This document shows, piece after piece, positions 1 to 5,972 of a stretch of 10,415 bases of DNA; position 1 is the stretch's first letter; the number at the start of each line of letters is the position of its first letter. Source of the stretch: SIG565 sp045540055 (GTDB lineage Bacteria > Bacillota > Clostridia > Oscillospirales > Acutalibacteraceae); assembly GCA_045540055.1 (NCBI GenBank), contig JAZQGO010000018.1, forward strand, positions 1 through 10,415, written 5' to 3'. Under the pieces are notes generated by a model. The model made no database searches, was not told where the DNA came from, and worked only from the letters and a program-made list of their open reading frames with translations. A program made the translations under genes and the position numbers.

Positions 1-1
1 C

Positions 2-283
2 CTCCGACTTGATATACTGGTAAATGTAGAGGATTTTGAGTGGAGGACTTCTGACGATAACTATCGTGTTGAGCTTAAAGGTGTAACAGGCTCTGAAAGC
101 GATATGCTGTTTATGTGTGAGATAGTGCGCACTGACGGAAATCCAGTTACGGATTTTATGACGAATATCATTTTGGGAAATGTTTTAAAAAAACAATTGG
201 TTATTCACCCAAAAGATCAAAATAAAGAAACAAGTATAAATCCCCTCAAATTACAGATAATAACATCACAATTTGTAATTTAA
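2..283 (+). CDS. C-terminal end of an unrecognised protein (partial)
   Basis: An open frame runs from the left edge without a stop to TAA at 281-283, giving 93 visible residues that begin LRLDILVNVEDFEW and end in QIITSQFVI. The start lies outside the window. The visible part is mixed polar and acidic in its first half (for example DDNYRVELKGVTGSESD) and more basic and AT-rich near the end. I see no signal peptide, membrane segment or known motif, and I do not recognise the family. It lies on the same strand as spoVT with only 14 nt between them, so the two could share a transcript, although a sporulation-type promoter candidate for spoVT lies inside its 3' end. That it is coding is inferred from the uninterrupted frame and the ribosome binding site directly after its stop. 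Confidence 0.6.
   Translation, partial: LRLDILVNVEDFEWRTSDDNYRVELKGVTGSESDMLFMCEIVRTDGNPVTDFMTNIILGNVLKKQLVIHPKDQNKETSINPLKLQIITSQFVI
234..262 (+). promoter_or_regulatory. Candidate sigma-G/sigma-F promoter for spoVT
   Basis: GTATA (234-238) and GATAATA (256-262) are separated by 17 nt. Sigma-G promoters in Bacillus and Clostridia resemble GHATR at -35 and CATWMTA at -10 with similar spacing, so the -35 fits fully and the -10 differs only in its first base. A start near 269 would leave a leader of about 30 nt before the spoVT ATG. B. subtilis spoVT belongs to the sigma-G regulon, which makes the match more believable. It is a sequence match only, in an AT-rich stretch where chance matches occur. 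Confidence 0.4.
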
Positions 284-297
284 GGAGAAATGTATAT

Positions 298-828
298 ATG
301 AAAGCAACAGGAATTGTGAGAAGAATAGATGATTTAGGTCGTGTGGTTATTCCGAAAGAAATAAGGCGCACTATGAGGATAAGAGAAGGTGACCCGTTGG
401 AAATTTATACCGATTCGGATGGTTTGGTAATTTTTAGAAAATACTCACCGCTTGGGGAACTGTCGTCCTTTGCATCGCAGTACGCGCAGGCGTTAAGCGC
501 GGGCACCGACCTCGGTGTTGCCATCACCGACTGTGACCATTTTATTGCGGCGGGCGGTGTGTCTAAAAAGGATATTATCGGCAAGAGCATGCCCGAGGAA
601 ATCGAGCAGATTATTTCGTCGCGACAGGTCAAGGTCTTTAAGGACGGCGCGGCGGGTGTCAGCATAAACGACAAGGCGGCTTTGGCGGTAGCCCCCATTA
701 TAGCGGCAGGGGATATTGCAGGCTCGGTAATATTACTTGCAAACGATGCAGGGAGTGACGCCAAGGAAAGTGACCTTAAGCTAATACGAGTTGCGGCATC
801 CTTTTTGGGCAAGCAGATGGAGCAATAG
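298..828 (+). CDS. spoVT: Stage V sporulation protein T (SpoVT)
   Basis: This is a 176-residue AbrB-family DNA-binding regulator, close to the 178 residues of B. subtilis SpoVT. In the forespore SpoVT modulates genes of the sigma-G regulon during late spore development. Residues 1-50 form the SpoVT/AbrB swapped-hairpin DNA-binding domain, with the hallmark stretches MKATGIVRRIDDLGRVVIPK and EIRRTMRIREGDPLEI. Residues 55-176 fit the C-terminal GAF-like domain and end in the family-typical FLGKQMEQ. The start is fixed by the invariant N-terminus and by AGGAG at 283-287, 10 nt upstream; another ATG at 290 is out of frame. The first ~160 nt are AT-rich while the GAF-coding part is clearly more GC-rich, which probably reflects strong conservation of the DNA-binding half. 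No hairpin-plus-U-tract terminator follows the stop; a heptamer repeat does. Identification is very secure. Confidence 0.96.
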   Translation: MKATGIVRRIDDLGRVVIPKEIRRTMRIREGDPLEIYTDSDGLVIFRKYSPLGELSSFASQYAQALSAGTDLGVAITDCDHFIAAGGVSKKDIIGKSMPEEIEQIISSRQVKVFKDGAAGVSINDKAALAVAPIIAAGDIAGSVILLANDAGSDAKESDLKLIRVAASFLGKQMEQ

Positions 829-891
829 GATTCAGGATTCAAGATTTAGGGGTTAGGATATAGGGTGCAGGGGCGAGGATTTAGGGGATTA
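829..891 (+). repeat. Degenerate tandem 7-nt repeat, G-rich
   Basis: Immediately after the spoVT stop, nine consecutive 7-nt units can be read: GATTCAG, GATTCAA, GATTTAG, GGGTTAG, GATATAG, GGTGCAG, GGGCGAG, GATTTAG, GGGATTA. Seven end in AG and all begin with G; the consensus is roughly G[AG]TTTAG. The stretch contains four G-runs of three or more (849-852, 863-865, 870-873, 884-887), so a G-quadruplex with long loops is conceivable on this strand. It is not coding in any obvious way and it sits where a spoVT terminator would be expected. Confidence 0.65.
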
Positions 892-902
892 TTAAAAAGT
901 GC

Positions 903-931
903 TTGCATTTTATATTTATATATGTTATACT
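903..931 (+). promoter_or_regulatory. Sigma-A promoter of the rimP-nusA-infB operon
   Basis: The -35 hexamer TTGCAT (903-908) and the -10 hexamer TATACT (926-931) are exactly 17 nt apart, and TGT directly before the -10 gives an extended -10. The spacer is very AT-rich. Transcription would start near 938, leaving a leader of about 90 nt before rimP. It is the best promoter match in the window and is correctly placed for the whole downstream operon. Confidence 0.8.
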
Positions 932-944
932 CATTATAGTATAA
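925..944. promoter_or_regulatory. Perfect inverted repeat over the -10 and start site (possible operator)
   Basis: TTATACT (925-931) and AGTATAA (938-944) are perfect inverted copies separated by 6 nt. One arm contains the -10 hexamer and the other falls on the expected transcription start, so a dimeric protein bound here would block RNA polymerase. Part of the symmetry may be incidental, since AT-rich promoters readily form such pairs. No regulator is identified. Confidence 0.4.
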
Positions 945-955
945 GAAGTAGGAAA

Positions 956-990
956 GAAGAGTAGGGCGACCTGCTCTTTACTTTTTGTTT
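956..990 (+). terminator. Leader attenuator-like terminator upstream of rimP
   Basis: Arms 956-965 and 970-979 form a 10-bp stem with two G-U pairs, closed by a GCGA (GNRA) tetraloop. The following tract is U-rich but interrupted (TTTACTTTTTGTTT, ending at 990). A weak hairpin with a broken U-tract is the type of terminator that depends on NusA, and B. subtilis nusA is known to be autoregulated by NusA-stimulated termination in its 5' UTR. The position, between the operon promoter and the rimP ribosome binding site, fits that role. The function in this organism is inference. Confidence 0.6.
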
Positions 991-1012
991 AGATAAATGT
1001 TTATATAAATCT

Positions 1013-1020
1013 AAAGGAGG
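1013..1020 (+). promoter_or_regulatory. Ribosome binding site that selects the rimP TTG start
   Basis: AAAGGAGG at 1013-1020 is a near-perfect anti-SD complement. It ends only 1 nt before the ATG at 1022 but exactly 7 nt before the in-frame TTG at 1028. Normal spacing therefore favours TTG as the real initiation codon. Confidence 0.6.
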
Positions 1021-1027
1021 AATGACT

Positions 1028-1480
1028 TTGGCAGGCGTAGCTGACAGGGTGTTTGCCCTGATTAAAGACACTGTTGCGAGCCAAAACGTAAGGCTTTGGG
1101 ACGTCAAGTTTGTTAAAGAGGGCGCCTCGTACTATCTACGAATTTTTATTGATAGTGATGAGGGCATAAACATTGACGACTGCACCAATGTTTCGCATGC
1201 GATTGACCCCATTATTGATGAGGCAGACCCCATTGATAAATCTTATTATTTAGAGGTATGCTCACCGGGACTTGAAAGGGAGCTAACACGCGTAGAGCAT
1301 TTTGAAAGGTTTGTTGGCAGCTCGGTAAAGGTTAAGCTCTACCGCGCGCTTGACGGTAAAAAAGAGGTCATCGGCGAATTACTCGGCTTTGATGGCGGCA
1401 TACAGTTAAAAATTGGTGATGATGAGATATATTTTGACAAGAAGGATTACTCATCCGTTCGCCTTAATGATTTAGATTAA
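1028..1480 (+). CDS. rimP: Ribosome maturation factor RimP
   Basis: RimP binds the 30S precursor and helps the 3' domain of 16S rRNA and neighbouring proteins assemble. The product is 150 residues from the TTG start (152 from the ATG at 1022), the normal family length. The N-terminal domain has the typical LWDVKFVKEGASYYLRIFID strand pair and a following segment on conjugation of acidic residues (INIDDCTNVSHAIDPIIDE). The signature YYLEVCSPGLERELTR marks the end of this domain, and the C-terminal SH3-like barrel follows with VGSSVKVKLYRALDGKKEVIGEL. It is the first gene of the operon and precedes nusA by 22 nt, an order conserved across bacteria. The start is chosen from ribosome binding site spacing; the family assignment does not depend on it. 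Confidence 0.93.
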   Translation: MAGVADRVFALIKDTVASQNVRLWDVKFVKEGASYYLRIFIDSDEGINIDDCTNVSHAIDPIIDEADPIDKSYYLEVCSPGLERELTRVEHFERFVGSSVKVKLYRALDGKKEVIGELLGFDGGIQLKIGDDEIYFDKKDYSSVRLNDLD

Positions 1481-1502
1481 CTAACGGAGGTACTTTTGGA
1501 AA

Positions 1503-2573
1503 ATGAATAAGGATACTAAGGAATTTTTTGCGGCACTTAAAATGATGGAGGAGGAAAAAGGTGTTCCTCAGCAGTATTTAGCAGAAAAAATTGCTAACGC
1601 TATTGTTGTGGCACTTCGAAAGGACTATGGCGGCAACGATATTGTTACCTGCACAATAGACCCCGAGAAGATGGTTTTTGCCGTAACGGTAAGAAAAGAG
1701 GTTGTGGATGAGGTTGAAGACCCGATTTCACAGATACTTCGCGATGAGGCTGTAAAAATTGACTCGAAGGCAGTCGAAAACGGCTTTGTTGATATTAAGC
1801 TTGATACCAAGCAGTTCGGCAGAATCGTAGCGCAGACCGCCAAGCACGTTATCCGTCAGGGTATACGCGAGGCAGAACGCGGACAGACAATGGCTGAGTT
1901 CCAGAATCACAACCGTGAGCTGCTTACCGCCGTTGTTCAGCAGATTGACCCGAGAACAGGCAACGCGACCGTTACCATCGGCAAGGTTGAAACAATTTTA
2001 CCCAAGCTTGAGCAGGTACCTGGCGAGGAGCTTTACGAGGGCGACCACATAAAAGTATATGTTGTTGACGTTAAGGAAACCGAAAAGGGTCCCAAGGTTA
2101 TGATTTCGCGTACACACCCCGGCCTTGTTAAGCGTTTGTTTGAGACCGAGGTTCCCGAAATTTTTGACGGTACAATCGAAATCAAGTCAATCTCACGTCA
2201 GGCAGGCTCACGTTCAAAGCTTGCGGTTTACAGCCCTAACCCCGATGTCGACCCTGTAGGTGCTTGTATCGGTCAGCGAGGTGCCAGAGTTAACACCATC
2301 GTTGAAGAGCTTAAGGGTGAGAAGATCGATATTGTTAAATACAGCGAGGATCCCGTTTTATTTATTGGTGAGGCATTATCGCCCGCAAAGGTTGTTTCTG
2401 TAGAAATTGAGAGTGAAAACCCGAAGGTTTGCCGAGTTACCGTCCCCGATGCACAGTTATCTCTTGCTATCGGTAACAAGGGTCAAAATGCACGTCTTGC
2501 CGCGAAGCTTACAGGTTGGAAAATAGACATTAGACCTGAAAGCGGCTTTTACGGCGAGGATACCGAGGACTAA
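1503..2573 (+). CDS. nusA: Transcription termination/antitermination factor NusA
   Basis: NusA binds RNA polymerase near the RNA exit channel, promotes pausing and stimulates weak intrinsic terminators. The 356-residue protein has the full Gram-positive architecture: an N-terminal polymerase-binding domain (about 1-130), an S1 domain (about 138-203, containing GNATVTIGKVETILPK and the DHIKVYVVDVKET strand), KH1 (about 205-282, with IGQRGARV at 256-263) and KH2 (about 283-350, with AIGNKGQNARLAA from 322). It lacks the acidic C-terminal repeats of Proteobacteria and ends in a short acidic tail. GGAGG at 1486-1490 lies 12 nt before the ATG, a longer gap than usual, and a four-codon TTG frame overlaps the start. 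The leader terminator upstream of rimP suggests that NusA controls its own operon. Confidence 0.96.
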   Translation: MNKDTKEFFAALKMMEEEKGVPQQYLAEKIANAIVVALRKDYGGNDIVTCTIDPEKMVFAVTVRKEVVDEVEDPISQILRDEAVKIDSKAVENGFVDIKLDTKQFGRIVAQTAKHVIRQGIREAERGQTMAEFQNHNRELLTAVVQQIDPRTGNATVTIGKVETILPKLEQVPGEELYEGDHIKVYVVDVKETEKGPKVMISRTHPGLVKRLFETEVPEIFDGTIEIKSISRQAGSRSKLAVYSPNPDVDPVGACIGQRGARVNTIVEELKGEKIDIVKYSEDPVLFIGEALSPAKVVSVEIESENPKVCRVTVPDAQLSLAIGNKGQNARLAAKLTGWKIDIRPESGFYGEDTED

Positions 2574-2575
2574 TT

Positions 2576-2848
2576 ATGCAGAAAAGAAAAATACCTATGC
2601 GTATGTGTGTAGGCTGCGGCGAAATGAAGCCGAAACTCGAACTCACACGAATCGTCAAGACCGCCCAGGGTGATATATTTATTGACCCAAAGGGCAAAGC
2701 TAATGGCAGAGGCGCGTATATTTGCCACAGTATAGATTGCTTAAATAAGGCAATCAAGGCAAAAAGGCTCGAACGTGCCTTTGGCGCTCAGATAGGTGAG
2801 GACGTTTACACTACGCTTAAAGAGGATTTATCGGCAGATGAACAATAA
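2576..2848 (+). CDS. rnpM: RNase P modulator RnpM (YlxR family)
   Basis: This 90-residue basic protein is a YlxR-family member (DUF448). In B. subtilis YlxR was renamed RnpM after it was found to bind the RNase P RNA and modulate RNase P activity in vitro. The family signature is clear: R-M-C-V-G-C at residues 9-14, LTRIVK at 23-28, ID-P-K-G at 36-40, the strongly conserved GRGAYIC at 44-50, and a C-terminal basic helix (KAIKAKRLERAFG). Cysteines 11, 14, 50 and 55 are spaced as in the family. It starts 2 nt after the nusA stop with GAGG at 2565-2568, 7 nt upstream, inside the nusA coding region, so translation is probably coupled. Its 3' end overlaps the next gene by 11 nt. Confidence 0.92.
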   Translation: MQKRKIPMRMCVGCGEMKPKLELTRIVKTAQGDIFIDPKGKANGRGAYICHSIDCLNKAIKAKRLERAFGAQIGEDVYTTLKEDLSADEQ

Positions 2849-3155
2849 AATTTTAACCCTTTTAGGCTTTTGTTCGAAGGCAGGCAAAATGTCCTGCGGA
2901 ATGGATGCAACGGTTGATTCGCTAAAAAGAGGTAAAGCAAGCCTCGTTATAACGGCGAGCGACGTATCGGCAAAAAGCCTTAAGGAAATAACCTTTAATG
3001 CGGACAAAAACGAAACAAAAGTTTTGGTTTTATCGTGGTGTGATATGCAGACGTTATCCCACGCGATAGGCCGAAAATGCGGAATATTATCGGTTAATGA
3101 TAAGGGCTTTGCCGAAGCCATAGTTGATGAGAGTCAACAAAATAACGGCAAGTAA
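2838..3155 (+). CDS. rplGA: L7Ae-family RNA-binding protein (YlxQ)
   Basis: This 105-residue protein of the L7Ae/L30e/S12e/Gadd45 family is the YlxQ homologue; B. subtilis YlxQ has about 100 residues. Such proteins bind kink-turn RNA; the cellular target of YlxQ is not firmly established. The sequence follows the family pattern: LLGFCSKAGKMSCGMDATVD near the N-terminus, the helix DSLKRGKASLVITASDVS with the conserved basic and Asp/Ser residues, and AIGRKCGILSVNDKGFAEAI at the C-terminus. The frame is open further upstream to an ATG at 2796, but conservation starts at MNNKILTLLG, so the ATG at 2838 is chosen. AGAGGA at 2821-2826 is the likely ribosome binding site. The gene overlaps rnpM by 11 nt, consistent with coupled translation. 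Confidence 0.9.
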   Translation: MNNKILTLLGFCSKAGKMSCGMDATVDSLKRGKASLVITASDVSAKSLKEITFNADKNETKVLVLSWCDMQTLSHAIGRKCGILSVNDKGFAEAIVDESQQNNGK

Positions 3156-3169
3156 AGGAGGAACCGCCA

Positions 3170-5620
3170 ATGTTGGTTAAATACAAGGTCAGCGAGGCTG
3201 CTAAGGATTTCGGTGTAGCTACCAAGGAAATTGTAGCGATTCTTGAAAAGCAAACAGGGGAGACCAAAAAGGCAGCAACGACGCTGAGTGAGCATGACCT
3301 TGATATAATTTTCGAGGTAATGACTAATAATAATCAGGTTGAAAGCTTTGATGAATATTTTGAGACGGGCGAGCGTGCGCGCAAGGCCGCCAAAGAGCAA
3401 CGTCAGGCTGAAAAAGACAAAAAGATGGCAGAGCAGTTAGCGCTTTTAGAGCAGCTTAAAAAGGCTGCCGAGGAAGAAAAAGCCGCTAAGGAGCCTAAGC
3501 CTGCCCAAAAAGAGAAAAAGGCCGAGCCCAAGAAGGCAGAGCCGAAGACCGAGACTAAAAAGGCAGAGCCCCAAAAAGAAACAGAGGAAATTCTTGTTGC
3601 TCCGCCTAAGAAACAGAAGGTGGGCGGTGCGGCACCTAACCGTGGCCCTGCTCAGATTCGCCACGTAGATACCCGTACTGTACACGTTGATATGGATAAA
3701 TACAACGAGAAGTACGAGAATATTGCCCCTGCAAACTCAATGAGAGATAATTATCAGGGCAAGCAGAAGATTAAGCAGAAATCAAAGGATTATCGCCGTC
3801 CGCAGAGTGCAAAGCGCGAGACCGAGGCTGATAAGCTGCGCAGACTTCAGCTTGAGAAAATTAAAAAGACACCCATTACCGTTACTGTAGGTGATGAAAT
3901 AACGGTTGGCGAGCTCGCTGCAGCCCTTAAAAAGACAGCGGCAGAGGTTATTAAGGAGCTTATGAAGCTCGGTATGCTGGCTACCGTTAATCAGGTTATC
4001 GACTATGATACTGCCGAAATCGTTGTAACCGAAATGGGTGCAAAGATTGAGCGTCAGGTTGTTGTTACAATTGAAGAAAAGATTATGGAAACAGCCGAGG
4101 ATAAAGAGGAAGACCTAAAGCCGCGTAGCCCCGTTGTTGTTGTTATGGGACACGTTGACCACGGTAAAACCTCGCTTCTTGATGCTATTCGTCATTCGGC
4201 AGTTACCGACACCGAGGCAGGAGGTATTACACAGGCTATCGGCGCTTACAGAGTTAACTGCAACGGTCAGGATATAACATTCCTTGACACCCCCGGTCAC
4301 GCCGCATTTACATCAATGCGTCAGCGTGGCGCTATGGCTACCGATATTGCGGTGCTTGTTGTTGCCGCAGATGACGGTATAATGCCGCAGACCGTTGAGG
4401 CTATAAATCACGCCAAGGCGGCTAATGTTCAAATTATAGTTGCAATAAACAAAATGGATAAGCCCGAGGCTAATCCCGACCAGGTTAAGCAGCAGCTTAC
4501 CGAGCACTCTATCGTACCTGAGGAGTGGGGCGGTGACGTTATCTGTGTACCCGTTTCGGCTAAGACCAAGCAGGGTATTGATACACTTCTTGAAAATATC
4601 CTTCTTGTTGCCGAAATGATGGAGCTTAAAGCTAATCCCGACCGTAAGGCTAAGGGTGTTGTTATTGAGGCAAGACTCGATAAGGGCAGAGGACCTATTG
4701 CTACACTTCTTGTACAAAACGGTACACTCAAAACCGGTGATATTGTTGTTGCAGGTACCGCAGTTGGCCGCGTTCGTGTTATGACCAATGAAAACGGTAA
4801 GGTTGTTAAGGAGGCAGGTCCGTCTGTTCCTGTTGAGATTGCAGGTCTTGCCGAAACACCTGCCGCGGGCGATACATTTGTCGCTGTATCTGACGAGCGT
4901 CTTGCACGTCAGCTTGTTGAACAGCGTAAGCAAAAGGCTAAAGAGGATTTATTCAACGCAAAACAAAAGGTTACACTCGATAACCTCTTTGACCAGTTAA
5001 GTGAGGGTGACCTCAAAGAGCTTAATATTATCGTTAAGGCCGACGTTCAGGGCTCGGTTGAGGCGGTAAGAGAGAGTCTTGAAAAGCTTTCTAATGAAGA
5101 GGTACGAGTTAAGGTTATTCACGGTGCCGTTGGCGCAGTTAACGAGTCTGACGTAGTTCTCGCTCAGACCTCGGGCGCTATCATCGTCGGCTTTAACGTG
5201 CGTCCCGATGCCGTTGCTAAGGAAATGGCAGAGCGCGAGGGCGTTGATGTACGTCTTTACAGAGTAATCTATAACTGTATTGAAGAGATTGAGGCCGCTA
5301 TGAAGGGTATGCTGGCACCTAAATTCCGTGAGGTTATTCTCGGTACCGTTGAGGTTCGTAACACCTACAAGATTTCGGGTGTTGGTACCATTGCAGGATC
5401 TTATGTTACAAACGGTAAGGTGACACGTGCTTGTCAGATTCGTGTTGTTCGCGACGGTATCGTTCTTGCCGAGGATAAGATCGATTCGCTCAGACGCTTT
5501 AAGGATGACGTTAAAGAGGTTGCTCAGGGCTATGAATGTGGTATCGGTCTTGAAAAATTCGGCGACATAAAAGAGGGCGACGTTTTCGAAGCCTTTATTA
5601 TGGAGGAATATAGAGACTAA
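3170..5620 (+). CDS. infB: Translation initiation factor IF-2
   Basis: IF2 is the GTPase that recruits fMet-tRNA to the 30S subunit and promotes 50S joining. The 816-residue protein begins with an IF2_N domain (about 1-55), followed by a charged, low-complexity Lys/Glu/Ala linker (about 65-230) that contains three KKAEP copies at 116-134. A second IF2_N domain lies at about 234-290. The G domain carries every motif: GHVDHGKT (327-334), GGIT (351-354), DTPG (373-376), NKMD (427-430) and SAK (463-465). The remaining residues fit domains II, III and the fMet-tRNA-binding domain IV, ending in FGDIKEGDVFEAFIMEEY. AAAGGAGG at 3154-3161, 8 nt before the ATG, supports the start. The stop shares one base with the rbfA start (TAATG). 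Confidence 0.97.
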   Translation: MLVKYKVSEAAKDFGVATKEIVAILEKQTGETKKAATTLSEHDLDIIFEVMTNNNQVESFDEYFETGERARKAAKEQRQAEKDKKMAEQLALLEQLKKAAEEEKAAKEPKPAQKEKKAEPKKAEPKTETKKAEPQKETEEILVAPPKKQKVGGAAPNRGPAQIRHVDTRTVHVDMDKYNEKYENIAPANSMRDNYQGKQKIKQKSKDYRRPQSAKRETEADKLRRLQLEKIKKTPITVTVGDEITVGELAAALKKTAAEVIKELMKLGMLATVNQVIDYDTAEIVVTEMGAKIERQVVVTIEEKIMETAEDKEEDLKPRSPVVVVMGHVDHGKTSLLDAIRHSAVTDTEAGGITQAIGAYRVNCNGQDITFLDTPGHAAFTSMRQRGAMATDIAVLVVAADDGIMPQTVEAINHAKAANVQIIVAINKMDKPEANPDQVKQQLTEHSIVPEEWGGDVICVPVSAKTKQGIDTLLENILLVAEMMELKANPDRKAKGVVIEARLDKGRGPIATLLVQNGTLKTGDIVVAGTAVGRVRVMTNENGKVVKEAGPSVPVEIAGLAETPAAGDTFVAVSDERLARQLVEQRKQKAKEDLFNAKQKVTLDNLFDQLSEGDLKELNIIVKADVQGSVEAVRESLEKLSNEEVRVKVIHGAVGAVNESDVVLAQTSGAIIVGFNVRPDAVAKEMAEREGVDVRLYRVIYNCIEEIEAAMKGMLAPKFREVILGTVEVRNTYKISGVGTIAGSYVTNGKVTRACQIRVVRDGIVLAEDKIDSLRRFKDDVKEVAQGYECGIGLEKFGDIKEGDVFEAFIMEEYRD

Positions 5621-5955
5621 TGGCTGGATATAAATTAGGCAGAATAACCTCTGATATAAAGGTGACGTTATCGGATATTTTGCGCGATATTAAAGACCCA
5701 CGCGTTAGTAAGCTGCTTAGCGTCGTTAAGGTTGACGTATCAGCCGACCTTTCGTACGCCAGCGTTTATGTCAGCGCCATTGAGGGTATAGAAAAAACTC
5801 AGGAATCTGTCAAGGCACTAAAAAACGCAGCAGGCTATATTCGTCGAGAACTCGGCGCACGTATGAAGCTCAGAAAGGTGCCCGAACTCAAATTTATAGC
5901 CGACAACTCAATAGAAAAAAGCTCGCAGATTTCAAAAATCATTGAATCTTTTTAA
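5620..5955 (+). CDS. rbfA: 30S ribosome-binding factor RbfA
   Basis: RbfA is a single type-II KH-domain protein that binds the 30S precursor around helix 1 of 16S rRNA and helps the late maturation step. The 111 residues are close to the B. subtilis protein. Recognisable features are the N-terminal helix with RITSDIKVTLSDILRDIKDP, the first strand LLSVVKVDVSADLSYASVYV, and the KH portion AAGYIRRELGARMKLRKVPE followed by the LKFIADNSIEKSSQIS stretch. The ATG overlaps the infB stop by 1 nt (TAATG). The nearest Shine-Dalgarno (GGAGG, 5602-5606) is 13 nt away, longer than usual, so initiation is likely coupled to termination on infB. Together with RimP and IF2 it forms the 30S assembly and initiation group of this operon. 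Confidence 0.95.
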   Translation: MAGYKLGRITSDIKVTLSDILRDIKDPRVSKLLSVVKVDVSADLSYASVYVSAIEGIEKTQESVKALKNAAGYIRRELGARMKLRKVPELKFIADNSIEKSSQISKIIESF

Positions 5956-5972
5956 AAGAGTAAAGGAGTATT

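Noticed and set aside
1..10. Similarity between the first bases of the window (CCTCCGACTT) and the last (GGAGGTCCTGACTT)
   Set aside because: The shared stretch is only a few bases and no larger repeat is visible, so it is most likely coincidence.
405..842. 145-codon minus-strand frame opposite spoVT
   Set aside because: spoVT is certain on the plus strand; the antisense product has low-complexity Ser/Ala/Leu composition and no known domain.
2796..2837. Upstream extension of the YlxQ frame to an earlier ATG
   Set aside because: The extra 14 residues lie inside rnpM, are basic and unlike the family N-terminus; conservation begins at the ATG at 2838.
4313..4933. 206-codon open frame on the minus strand inside infB
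   Set aside because: It lies wholly antisense to the conserved G domain of IF2, is rich in Cys and Asn in a way typical of an antisense shadow, and has no recognisable family or ribosome binding site.
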